From: Phoronis ovalis
Lineage: Eukaryota > Phoronida > Phoronidae
Length of the DNA: 11,361 nt
Reading direction: 5' to 3'
Assembly (NCBI GenBank): GCA_028565635.1
Contig: JAOXYB010053934.1
Coordinates: 1 to 11,361, forward strand
The position numbers and the translations under genes were made by a program. Below are positions 1 to 8,779 of this stretch, one piece after another (the stretch's first letter is position 1; each line of letters starts with the position of its first letter). The notes under the pieces are model-generated. The model had not been told where the DNA came from and did no database searches. It worked only from the letters and a program-made list of their open reading frames with translations.

Positions 1-300
1 ATATGAAAACGAAAGTTGCAAAAAAATTAAACGCATCTTTAAACTGTTAAGCCCATGGCGGTTATAACACAAATACTTTCCCTTTGTTTAATTGAGACAT
101 TTTATCATGACGGGTGCAACACTTTTCAAAAAGGATACCAGGAATATAACTGGAATCCATGATATACGTCTGCGCTACCACCTACACAAATATTAATATG
201 ACATGAATGTGGTGTTGCCTGATTTGCCACGGTGCTATTCTTCGTGTCTCAGTATCAGAGATTGCCCCACTGTCACTGTAAATATATATATATTTTTGTA
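1..300. other. No gene recognised at left edge
   Basis: No splice-consistent exon, repeat or family similarity is seen. It lies outside the duplicated block. Confidence 0.4.
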
Positions 301-303
301 TAA

Positions 304-412
304 GTAGCAATTATGAATTTAAGTGTTTGTATTTTGACTTTTAAACTTCGAAATATATATATATTTCGAAGTTTAAAAGTGAAAATACAAACACTTAATT
401 CATAATTGCTAC
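304..412. repeat. Near-perfect 109-bp palindrome with no spacer
   Basis: The left arm 304-358 begins GTAGCAATTATGAATTTAAG; the right arm 359-412 is its reverse complement with one base indel and one mismatch over 54-55 bases, centred on an (AT)n run. There is no loop, so it can form a cruciform. It lies outside the duplicated block. No coding is suggested; the open frame across it is incidental. Confidence 0.9.
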
Positions 413-822
413 CATCAGAGAGGGCTTTGGCTCTAGTTGGAATTTTGGCAATAAGTTGAACCTGATTATTGTTTGCATTTGGATTCCACAAGGTGGAAGG
501 ATTCTTCAGTCTCAGTGGACAAACTGTCATTGTGAATGAGCTTTGTAGCCTTTCATTGTCATATAAAATTTTACATACCCATCACACGTTTAGTATATCT
601 ACATGGCATACTAGTAATTGGGCACAATTCTCACATCCACTTTTTTATAGTTATTGTGACATAAATCATTTTAAAATATCCCAAATGTTGCACCAATATA
701 ATATCTAGTAAGAACTGAAGATATTTAATCTTAATATATTTATTTTAAGTACTAAAAAATCTTACACCTGTACATTCACTAAATGTAATCTAGCAAACTA
801 CTAAATGAAAATAATATGAATA

Positions 823-1240
823 CTACTTTTGAACTGTAAACAAATATGACAAACATGCTGCTGCTGCCTTCAATAATTCTGAGCGAATGACAAATGCTTT
901 ACCCAGTTAATTCGCTAATTCGTAAATTGCCACTAAATTATTGCTTGTAGAACATAGAGAAAACCCATCTTTGCCATCTACGTAAAAATATTTGGAACAA
1001 TGAATTTGAAATTATTATACATTGTTTTCGGGGACGTAACCATCCTCTATTACATCTGGCATAATTTACAGTAATGCCGTTCACTTTTGGTTTAACCCAT
1101 CTGCCACGATCAATCTCTGGATCATGATACCGACTCTGAATTTTGTCAAAAATTGGTATAAAAAATTAGCAACTAAACTGTTGTATAAAACTCCACTCCG
1201 GAATTATACCAAACAACAACAGACAAAATATCGATATTTG
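823..1240 (-). pseudogene. Decayed LINE 3' remnant, copy in unit A
   Basis: This is homologous to the remnant at 9262-9730. The cysteine block is broken by indels, but the final part is better kept than in unit B: reading down from about 950, NNLVAIYELAN, an in-frame stop, then LGKAFVIRSELLKAAAAC and SYLFTVQK to a TAG at 825-823. Between them the two remnants preserve complementary parts of the same ancestral insertion. Because the flanks also align, it was duplicated together with the gene and was not inserted twice. Confidence 0.7.
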
Positions 1241-1275
1241 TACTTCTTCTGCCTAGATCTAGCTCAAGTAATCCT

Positions 1276-1306
1276 GTTAAATTCCGGTTAAATTCCGGTT
1301 AAATTC
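1276..1306. repeat. 11-bp tandem repeat GTTAAATTCCG, 2.8 copies
   Basis: Units run 1276-1286, 1287-1297 and a partial one at 1298-1306. The aligned part of unit B (near 9758-9785) has a single unit, so the expansion occurred in unit A after the duplication, or contracted in B. Confidence 0.8.
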
Positions 1307-1798
1307 AAATTAACTAAAAAACAAGCAAACAAAAGTGCTAATCGCTTCCCCATTGACTCTCCTTCAGACCACAAACCTGAACGTGTCAGGGCTCACGTTG
1401 AAATTGATAAATGTAAGGTAATCTACTTTCAACCAGACTCTGGGGATCAGGAGTGTGACTGTGCCTACATCCTGCATATATGCCTGATACATCTATAAAA
1501 ATGGCTCAGATTTTAAAAATATTGTTTTGTTCAAAAGTTGTGATTGTTTTTAGTGTCAGGTTAAAAGCACGAAGTTCCTGCAAATGGTGTAGGAGGAGAA
1601 CAGGCTTATGATTACGACAACAAAAAGTTAACGCAGATGCCGGAGAGGTGATACAAACAGTAGTATGTCTAGCGTTTTGCACCATTGTTAGTTCTAGAAT
1701 TCGTCGAGTCTGTTTTTCTGACAAAAACGGGAGGAGGAATTTTGATCTCCGATCTGTAAGGTTTTAGTTCTAATGGTTCGAGTCTTATGTTGTTTCTT

Positions 1799-2251
1799 TT
1801 AAATGTCCTCAAGATTGGAATCCAATGTTTTAGTATTTTTATCCGTCGTTCCATGGTGCTCATCTAGTGTCATTATCTGTTCCATTTTCAGTATTTCTCT
1901 TCTATGTGTTCGGATTTCAATTTGAACACAAATTAATCTGTATATCAGCAAAAGTATAACAAGCGTATTTTTGGCCGTAAAAAATAAATTTGAGTAGCTT
2001 AACACTTTAAAATAAATAATAAGAGTTAGTCTAAACCATAGAAATGGAGCATCCTGCATAATAATTGACAAGATTATTCCATATACATTCGGAGAACAAC
2101 ATTCCCCGCGTTCAGCCGCTAAAGTACTTTGTATTGAAACTCCTTTTTGATTGCCGCGATGTTTAGTGGCTGTAAATACCATGCAGAACTGCAATAAACT
2201 CCATGACCACAGGGCGAGAAGAATGCATGTCAGGGTTTTATCCTTCTGCAC
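1799..2251 (-). CDS. TMEM26-like A, terminal coding exon with stop
   Basis: The acceptor TTTTTTTTTCAG leads into VQKDKTLTC and 150 codons before a TAA at 1801-1799. It has three hydrophobic segments (LLALWSWSLLQF; the VYGIILSIIMQDAPFLWF region running into LTLIIYF; NLFFTAKNTLVILLLIYRL), then a basic stretch and a polar tail ending LDSNLEDI. Its counterpart in copy B runs seven residues longer. The intron upstream is 252 bases. Confidence 0.9.
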   Translation of the reverse strand: MQKDKTLTCILLALWSWSLLQFCMVFTATKHRGNQKGVSIQSTLAAERGECCSPNVYGIILSIIMQDAPFLWFRLTLIIYFKVLSYSNLFFTAKNTLVILLLIYRLICVQIEIRTHRREILKMEQIMTLDEHHGTTDKNTKTLDSNLEDI

Positions 2252-5250
2252 CTGAAAAAAAAACACTAAAGCAGTTGTCTGACATTACATGTAATTTTGT
2301 AATTTTGTAATTTTACCATTCACGTTTTTTGGCTACCTCATGTAATTAAGAAAAGGTCCGTTATTCGTTAGTAATGCATACCACAGGCACATCTCACCTG
2401 GAACTTGCATCTCATTCTGATGTAGAATATCATCTATTTTTTATATGTTTATTACTTTTTCGAAGTGTAGCACACATACATTCTATATCCTTGCTATACA
2501 TACCACATCCTCTTCGATAGCTTCGAAAAATTCTACAATATCAGCGGAAGTGCCAAGGTAAACCAATAGTAATTGAGATAGTTGATTACGGGTAAGATTT
2601 CCTTTTGGTAATAACCATCTTCCAACAATGAGAATCAACAACTGACCTTGTTCTATAACTAATATCCATTCTTGAGAAGACAAATAAATGGGGATGTAAA
2701 CCTCCTTCAAGAAAAAAGATGGGATAATATTAATATATAGCACTCTATAGAAAATAGTATTTCGTTTTTGTTTGTATAAGTATATTATAAAATTTTTGTA
2801 AAAGTATATTATACCATGCCATGCTAACTGTATAAATATAAATTATATAAATTATTTAACATTATTTAAAACTCAATTTAATTTTGGACAGATGCATAAT
2901 ATTATATTATATCATACCAACTGTTCACGATTCAAAATTAAAAATAAATTTTTTTAAACTAATTTACATAATTTATATTTATACAGTTAGCATGGCATTA
3001 TATAATATACTTAATTATACAAATATACTTATACAAATTATATAACATACTTATACAAATACGAATTTAATTTATTAGAATACTACATATTAACCAGAAT
3101 ATTTATCTTTCGGTTAGATATATCACTATAGAGTTATTTATAACAGATATGAACTGTTTTTGGCTTCTTAAACCATGTTTCACATTTTTTTTGTGAACAT
3201 TTGATATCAGAAAAGTCAAAATGGAAAAAAATATTTCTAGAAACCAAAACACAGTTTATGAATAACTCTATATTATTGTTGCTGTTTTTTCTCCTGATTT
3301 TCCAGCCAAAATAGATATAGCCAACTTACGTGATGTCGACTGATCACATCATTTGTTTTGTTATTGTCAACGTTTTGAAATGGTGTTATTTTTATTTTAA
3401 TAAAAAACGTGCGTGTAAATACCCCGTCTCAAACAAGCCGCACTCCATTTATTACAAAATACACTAGGTGAGGTATTGAAATACTATGGTGATGCAGCAT
3501 AGTTAATCATGCTATACTCGTTTCACCATGACAAGAACTTTTGACAATATTCATTTTTCGCCCTAGGGGGGGGCACTCTGAAATACTTAAAATTAAACGC
3601 CCATTTTAATTAGTACTAAACGCCCATCCCAGAAGTTCAAGATTAAGTAGTAATTCCGGATCCTGGGACGTTTATTTTGAAAAGCACGGTATACATTGCT
3701 TGGACTTGCACATGTGAACATTTCTGAAATATGTTTCTGTTAAGATCAGAATTCCTCTGTCCTCATATAACTTGACGAATGAATTTTAAATTATCTAGAT
3801 CATCAATAACTTTGTATTTTTTTAAGGATCACCGATCTTCTGATGCCATACGTCCGTCAATGTTTTGTAAAGAGCATCCTTTTTATTTGTTGAGGGACAT
3901 CTAGCTGGTGCTGTCATGAAAACCCATGAAAATATTCATACAGATATGAATTTTCTCAAAACTAACATGATAATATTCAGATGTTTATTTATTTTCATAA
4001 TCTTGTTTTCGAATAATACACAGCCAATAGCAGCTTAATTAGTCTCTGCATTTTCTTTTGATGCCCATATATAGTGATTACTTTAATCGAAAGTAGCCTG
4101 CTGCAATTTTGCACAATAATCGGCCGCAGCAAAAGTAATTATTGGGTATACCACAGAAAATGCAAACAAAATCATTTGCCAATGTGTAAATTTTCATCCG
4201 GACACAAAGTTAAAAGATTTGTTGCTGTTGAAGTGGGTGAGTAAATTAATTATTTGAAATGTATTCTTACTGGCACTTTCCCTTAACAAAATCAGAACGA
4301 ATATTTAGTACCAATATACTTTTCTACTACAATTCCTTACTCCAAGGCCTTCGATTTGTGCTCTTAATCCATCCGTCGTATTATCGTTTTCCACTATATG
4401 GTTGCCTCCCAATCTAAGATTGTGGTGATGAAGCTCTAAAAACCAAATACTAGGCACTACGGAGCATAAATATAAAAACACACAAGGGCAGAACCTGTAA
4501 AAGAAACAGTTAACATTATAGACTGCAAATGAATGGAGTATCGTATTTATTTATTTAAAATACAAAAAAAAACTTTCTCGCAGCTGACCATGTTTCAACA
4601 TGTTTAGAAGGTTTGAATGTACAATTAGGATCGCTGCTTTAGCAGGTATCCTATTGGGTTTGTACGTTTTTTATGTTCTTTATTTCTGGTTTTGAGACAT
4701 GGCACTTAAGGTGTGATATCCCGCCCTTTAAGTCAAAAGGTCAATTACAGGTCAAGGGTTAAAATTGTTCAACACGTCCAAACATTATATTATCAGGTTA
4801 CACAGAGGTCATTTTGATGACCTTTAAGACTACTTGTTTTAATTATAACATCATTATTATCATATTCCTACCAGGTGGCGTATTTTGGCGCCATTTCCTA
4901 TTTTACTAATAACTTTTGTTGTATTAAAGGTATATTAGTGAAATTGGCTTGTAGACCAACGTTACTAGTATCTTTCAACTTATGGCGTCAATTAACTTTC
5001 TGATAGTAATCTGCTATTCATGATATGAATGTGCCTACCATTTCCATTCCTTTATTCTTTTGCAACACAGCGTTATAATTGCTTCGAAAATAAGTATAAT
5101 AAGAGGTACCATAAGGTGGCAGTAACGATCATCTTTCGTTACCAAGTACAGATGCCATATTGCTGTTGTTCCATGCGTAAAAAACACCAGACGAACAAAA
5201 ACGGCGCGCAGAATCACCAAGTGTCCCACGGGATTGCGAATAATTCCTTT
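1799..5250 (-). CDS. TMEM26-like multi-pass membrane protein, copy A (four coding exons)
   Basis: This is a spliced gene with exons 5250-5039, 4494-4341, 2704-2504 and 2251-1799; introns begin GT and end AG and all joins keep frame (phases 2, 0, 0). It codes for about 339 residues, close to the roughly 370 of vertebrate TMEM26. Family hallmarks, in order, are a first membrane segment with VRLVFFTHG, exon 2 with FLYLCSVVPSIWFLELHH, exon 3 with GRWLLPKGNLTRNQLSQLLL and GTSADIVEFF, and exon 4 with WSWSLLQF, IIMQDAPFL and FFTAKNTLVILLLIYRL. I count about eight hydrophobic segments, an NTT glycosylation sequon in the exon 2 loop, and a charged cytoplasmic-type tail. TMEM26 is known mainly as an adipocyte surface marker in mammals; its molecular activity is not established, so none is assigned. 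No ATG precedes the conserved block: the frame is open to a TTTTTCAG acceptor, so an upstream exon or a lost start is implied. Identification is strong; the 5' end is unresolved. Confidence 0.88.
2504..2704 (-). CDS. TMEM26-like A, third coding exon
   Basis: Sixty-seven codons lie between the acceptor TTTTTTCTTGAAG and the donor GTATGT (2503-2498), both phase 0. The exon carries the most diagnostic part of the family, GRWLLPKGNLTRNQLSQLLL followed by VYLGTSADIVEFFEA, flanked by two hydrophobic stretches. The copy B exon has exactly the same length and borders, with about 52 of 67 residues identical by eye. The upstream intron (4340-2705, 1,636 bases) is the one loaded with MITE-like repeats. 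Confidence 0.9.
2758..3071. mobile_element. MITE-like element in intron 2 of copy A
   Basis: The core inverted repeat, 2818-2854 against 2960-2996, matches at 36 of 37 positions around GCCATGCTAACTG. Outward on both sides it continues as imperfect repeats of TTTGTATAAGTATAT, with one extra unit on the right. There is no coding capacity and the interior is AT-rich. Unit B reads AATAGTATTTCTTTTTGACG and then DNA resembling 3060-3100, so it appears to keep the empty site. Confidence 0.7.
3127..3272. mobile_element. Short inverted-repeat element (MITE-like)
   Basis: Perfect 12-bp ends TATAGAGTTATT (3127-3138) and its reverse complement (3261-3272) are followed inward by imperfect matches: ACTGTTTTTGGCTTCT on the left against the complement of AGAAACCAAAACACAGT on the right. 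Total length is about 146 bases with no coding. Ends beginning TA would suit a TA-target family, but the target duplication is not certain. Confidence 0.5.
3594..3674. repeat. Direct and inverted copies of TAAACGCCCAT
   Basis: TAAACGCCCAT occurs at 3594-3604 and again, extended to TAAACGCCCATCCCAG, at 3617-3632; the reverse complement CTGGGACGTTTA closes the group at 3663-3674. It may be the end of a dispersed repeat. It lies inside intron 2 of copy A. Confidence 0.4.
4048..4170. repeat. Imperfect inverted repeat in intron 2
   Basis: GCATTTTCT near 4050 and its complement AGAAAATGC near 4160, plus TGATTACTTTAA against CAAAAGTAATTATT, give gapped arms of about 45 bases. It is probably a worn inverted-repeat element; the match is weak enough that chance in AT-rich DNA is not excluded. 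Confidence 0.3.
4341..4494 (-). CDS. TMEM26-like A, second coding exon
   Basis: The acceptor TTTCTTTTACAG is followed by one G that completes the Trp codon split by the previous intron. Fifty-one codons follow, to the donor GTAAGG at 4340-4335, leaving phase 0. The translation opens with FCPCVFLYLCSVVPSIWFLE, a hydrophobic segment matching the third membrane segment of TMEM26, followed by LHHH and a polar loop with an N-T-T sequon. The exon was found by splice-site reading and family similarity, and is too short to stand out as an open frame. The intron before it is 544 bases. Confidence 0.85.
5039..5250 (-). CDS. TMEM26-like A, first recognisable coding exon
   Basis: It encodes about 70 residues plus two bases of a Trp codon. 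It begins after a TTAATTTTTCAG acceptor (AG at 5252-5251) and ends at the donor GTAGGC (GT at 5038-5037); without splicing, the frame hits a TAG at 5037-5035. It holds two hydrophobic segments, one around VILRAVFVRLVFFTHG and one around LMVPLIILIFEAIITLCC, followed by the basic KRIKEWKW that precedes the splice. The codon at 5229-5227 is GTG (followed by GHLVILRA) and sits where the vertebrate protein begins with Met. No in-frame ATG lies between the upstream stop at 5292-5290 and this point. The antisense open frame here is a shadow. Confidence 0.85.
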
Positions 5251-5344
5251 CTGAAAAATTAAATGGTGGTTATTTATTTTTTTTAATTTTTAATTTAAGT
5301 TTAAAATTTCCAAAGCTTATTCCACTGTTGTTGATTTATCAAGT

Positions 5345-5587
5345 CTATTACTATCGTTTGTAACGAAATGCGTCCCAGTGTTACAGTGGTTTTTCGTTTG
5401 AGACGTACAATTTGTAATGAAGACATTAGTTATGCAGCAAGGCATTACCGCATTACCCCTCTGCGGTGCAAGCTAATGCGGTAATGGCTTTTGTTGCATA
5501 GCTAATGTCCACATTATAAAATGCGCCATCGCAAACGAAATACCACTATACCACAGGCTCGCATTATGTTGCAAGCGATAGTAATAG
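5345..5587. mobile_element. 243-bp long-hairpin element (foldback/MITE type)
   Basis: Arms of about 111 bases (5345-5455 and 5474-5587) flank an 18-base loop. The ends are perfect for 12 bases (CTATTACTATCG and its complement), and the innermost stem GCATTACCGCATTA is also perfect. The middle of the arms has scattered mismatches and small indels, so it is not a fresh copy. It lies about 95 bases upstream of the first recognised coding exon of copy A, in presumed intron or 5' flank, and has no coding capacity. Confidence 0.8.
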
Positions 5588-5589
5588 TT

Positions 5590-6700
5590 CAGAATTATTG
5601 CGTTAATCATAAGTTGTGGCAGGCAATATTATAATAAACGGTTAAAGCACACTTAAAAACATACACTGTCCCTCATCCGTGTGATCTATACATACCACCA
5701 CACCTTAAATAAACATTTCGGTGTTAAAGGAAATATCTCTGAGCTGTGGAAAATTTTAGTTATAACTAGAAGCTACATATCATCCATTCCTAGGCATAGT
5801 ACCAAGCAGTTTTTTTTGACAATAATCTTTAGAGGTGATAGACGCTACAAAACTGGTTACATCCTACAAATTCGTTCGGCCCTAGCTTTAAGAAGTTTGA
5901 GCGCTTAGAATGTACTATAGGTGCTAGAAGAAGACTAAGGAATTGATTTGTAGCAGGCTTCTACCTAGGATTGTCTTTGTCCTAGAAGAGTCTACCGTCT
6001 AGCTCAGACAATATTCGTTAGATGTTGGAATAATGAAAAGGTAAACATATTTGGTAGAATGCGAATCATCCTCAGTGAAAAAGGCAGGAAAAAGAAAATA
6101 ATGCTATACAAATATCTATATCTTTTGGAAAGCATTTTTTTTTAAATTGTAAACAAAATCAAAGTCAAATACGTATTGATATCACACCAGTCTAAAAAAG
6201 ATCCAGAGTACAAGTTAATAATAAGTACAAAAGACAAAAACAATAGAGGAAAAATGTATGGCAATCATATCAGTTGAAACGAAATAAGTAGTGTAATGAA
6301 AGGATTCAAGAGGACTAATGCAATGAAAGACAATGACGAACTTAATTAGAGCGCGAAACAAAGTGCTGGTCAAGTCAAATGCCATATGATCATATCACAT
6401 AAAACAAGCGTTGAGCTTGATATGCTAAAAACCTATAAAGTGCTACCAGAACATTAAGGAATCTTGGAAAACCGAGAAAAGAATCATGAAATTGCAAAGT
6501 ATGCACTCTACTATTGAATAACGGAACATACGTGGGGGTAGCTGTTCGGTGGCCGTCAGCGTGAAAAATAACCAGAGTTCTGAAGCCTAAATTGAAGCAT
6601 AAGAAAACTGTAATATCCAGACAATTATAAATAAATTAAATGTCCCTCACTGAGGTAAAAGAGAATGATTCAAAGCAAAAACGTATGGTGGTCCTGCATA
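5590..6700. other. No gene recognised
   Basis: AT-rich DNA with only short open frames, none with recognisable domains. The longest (5681-5908, plus strand) has ordinary low-complexity composition and no family similarity that I can see. If the first exon of copy A is at 8780, this is intron. Confidence 0.5.
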
Positions 6701-6706
6701 AGGTCG

Positions 6707-6850
6707 TGTTTATCGACTTGTAAAAAAACTACTCGGCAACATAATTTAGTCACACATATCGTGTTGTCGACTTACAGTCGTACATTCTTCTGAGTCAACC
6801 ACTTGACACAACAATCATAGTATAAGAGAGTCGTTTTGCCGACTTGACAA
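6707..6850. repeat. Cluster of alternating motif GTCGTGTTGTCGACTTG, first copy
   Basis: Variants of a 17-base motif occur in alternating orientation: forward near 6707, reverse near 6731 (ACTCGGCAACATAA), forward near 6760 (CGTGTTGTCGACTT), reverse near 6796-6816 (CAACCACTTGACACAAC) and forward near 6829 (GAGTCGTTTTGCCGACTTG). Spacing is about 25-40 bases. The arrangement resembles 8868-9015. Confidence 0.5.
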
Positions 6851-6965
6851 GAATTATTTCCGAAATTAACCAAATTTTAATTTGCACATGTGCATTATGA
6901 CATAGGTACCCGAAAATTAATTGCACAGATTCAAGTTCTGTGCTTTGCAAGTTGCGAACCCGTTG

Positions 6966-7183
6966 AGACTAGTTTATGGTACATGATATATACATTTTGG
7001 TATATGGTTACATTGTCAATTGTGTATGGTAAAGCTGTTGGTGCTGACCCCTGCCGAACACGTTGTGGATTGGTAGTATATGGTTTAGTTGTGTCGCCTA
7101 CTGGTTTGGTAGCATGTTGTTTGGTAGTATCACTTAGTGATTTGGTTGTATATGGTAACGCCTAATGGTTTGGTAGTATATGG
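6966..7183. repeat. Degenerate minisatellite of TTGGTAGTATATGGT units
   Basis: TGG(T/A)TTGGTAGTATATGG variants recur at about 7066, 7101, 7120, 7140 and 7165, with looser relatives (TTATGGTACATG, TTTTGGTATATGGTTAC) from 6972. The repeated LVVYG/LVVS pattern in the plus-strand open frame here comes from this repetition and is not evidence of a protein. Confidence 0.6.
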
Positions 7184-7308
7184 CTCCATGCCCACGATAT
7201 ATGGTGGACAGAAACCACTTGTGCTCAATGATAGACAACCGGCTAGCAGATCGCCAAAGCAATACATATAATAATGCATATAGTGATTCCAATGAGATCC
7301 AGTCAATA

Positions 7309-7356
7309 AGATCTTGCCCCCAAGATCTATTGTGTTGGGCCTTGCCCTCAAGGTCC
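7309..7356. repeat. Two adjacent small stem-loops of the same design
   Basis: AGATCTTG-CCCC-CAAGATCT (7309-7328) is a perfect 8-bp stem. GGGCCTTG-CCCT-CAAGGTCC (7337-7356) is the same design 28 bases on, with 7 of 8 pairs. Both have a CTTG/CAAG inner stem and a C-rich four-base loop. The surroundings (7180-7540, including a GC-rich patch near 7470-7510) may belong to an unidentified retroelement terminal sequence. Confidence 0.5.
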
Positions 7357-7539
7357 ACGTGATGATACGGACAATATATACATTGAGACAGTTAGTCATT
7401 TACTTATACTATTGATCGACCTATGACTATTAAAGTTAAATAGTATGATATATTCTCTCACCATTTGTGTTCCCCCTCGCCGCCCACTACAGTGGCCGGG
7501 GACGCAATCACATGTTGTCAATAAAACTGTATTACCCGA

Positions 7540-8770
7540 TTCACTGCTGGCATGTATAGCACCAGTGTTAGACTCGCGTTAGACTAAAAGGTTAGTGTCA
7601 TAGATAGCAAAATACCAACATTCTGTTATTCACACGTCAAAATATGTATAGTTATGTAAATATTGAAGTAGAATTAAAATCCTGGATTAATTAATTTATA
7701 GTAATACAGCAAACTGATTTATCATAAAATTGTGCATGTACTACATTGTAGATAAAAACCTAAGCCTTAGAAAGCCAACGAGCTTATAATTATTTGCCGT
7801 ATATATACTAACTTCAACTGGAACTGAGTCGGACATTCTTCTTTACTATTTATTTGATATATCTATACTTGTATCTTCTAAGTCTGAAATAAAATAAGTA
7901 CGCGGTTTTCAGTTCGTATAGCAGTAACAACACTACTGGGGGAGATGCGATTGCCAAAAAAAAACACCTTAATTTATTTTATAGGTTGCGAGTTCTCTAG
8001 TGGGGGTCCGATTGTGTGATGATGCAGGCCAATCTAGTTGAGAAAGCTTGTTTTAAGTTAAACGATTTATGTTAGCAGCTTCTAGGACATGATGCCGATT
8101 GTATATAGCAAATGTGAATTTTATTTCTCACTTCAGAAATTGAATTGCCCTTGAAAAAATATCGCGTTGAACAAAAAGCATGCTTTTTTGTAAATAGTCA
8201 TATATGCATCATATATATTATTAGTATATCATTATCGTGCATTTATAAACCAAAGTTGTTGACAGTTTAAAGCCATTTGTATTTTTGGTAAACACACGAT
8301 TTTCTCACCCTGAGTATCAGACCTACAAACCTCCCCCATATCGTTTGAAAATTCCATATGGCCTTTCAAATTTATATATTATCGTAGCTAACGGAGATAT
8401 AAAATTGAATTGAGATGTGCAAACGTACCATAAAATAAGAAAGTTTCAAACAGTATAAGCGAAGATTTATAGGATTTCAAACTCAGGATGGATATTCTTT
8501 GTCTTAGAAATACACGTGGACGTCCATTTTTCTGACAATCGGATCCATTGTTAATAGTCACACGTCGACGTATCTTTCATAATATCAAACAACGGTCGCC
8601 CTGCATGTTTACACTGGCGCGCCCGCCAGGCTGTGGCATGCAGTCTGTGGCAGACTGCGAATGGTGATCATCATTTGTTGCGCATGTAACTAAACAGCAC
8701 AAAATAACAAAACGCAAATACTTTCTGCCATCTTTAACTATTTATTAATTTATTGTTATTAAGCAAGCAA
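7540..8770. other. No gene recognised; small palindromes only
   Basis: AT-rich, with no open frame of note. It contains a perfect 16-bp palindrome AAAAAGCATGCTTTTT at 8173-8188, and a perfect hairpin GCAGTCTG-TGG-CAGACTGC at 8640-8658 within a locally CpG-richer patch (8595-8690) just upstream, on the plus strand, of the candidate promoter. Confidence 0.5.
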
Positions 8771-8779
8771 GATACTTAC

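Larger units (their letters stand above)
555..2765. repeat. Left homologous block of tandem segmental duplication (unit A)
   Basis: By eye this block aligns nearly end to end with about 9008-11345. Shared landmarks in order are a TTTTACA(T/C)ACCCAT start, the TATCTAGTAAGAA segment, the GCTGCTGCTGC LINE tail, CATCTGCCACG, CTCCACTCCGGAA, TGTCAGGGCTCACGT, the 3' UTR, two exons, and AATAGTATTTC at the end. Local indels explain the small difference in length. To the left of about 555 the similarity stops. Confidence 0.8.

Noticed and set aside
273-708. Overlapping open frames on both strands around the left palindrome
   Set aside because: They run across the palindrome and AT-rich DNA and show no protein similarity.
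1506-1724. Minus-strand open frame sharing an RHTTVCIT-PAS pattern with one at 10100-10306
   Set aside because: The similarity is explained by DNA homology of the duplicated 3' flank; outside that short block the two frames do not align as proteins. A dN/dS test would settle it.
3487-3533. Short interrupted inverted repeat (ATGGTGA...TTTCACCAT)
   Set aside because: Pairing is broken and short; not distinguishable from chance in AT-rich DNA.
5029-5262. Plus-strand open frame of 77 codons
   Set aside because: It is antisense to the TMEM26-like A coding exon, which has clear family similarity on the other strand.
5681-5908. Plus-strand open frame of 75 codons
   Set aside because: No recognisable domain and no adjacent exon evidence; the length is expected by chance in a window of this size.
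6890-7165. Plus-strand open frame of 91 codons with repeated LVVYG/LVVS
   Set aside because: The repetition comes from the underlying DNA minisatellite; there is no splice or family support.
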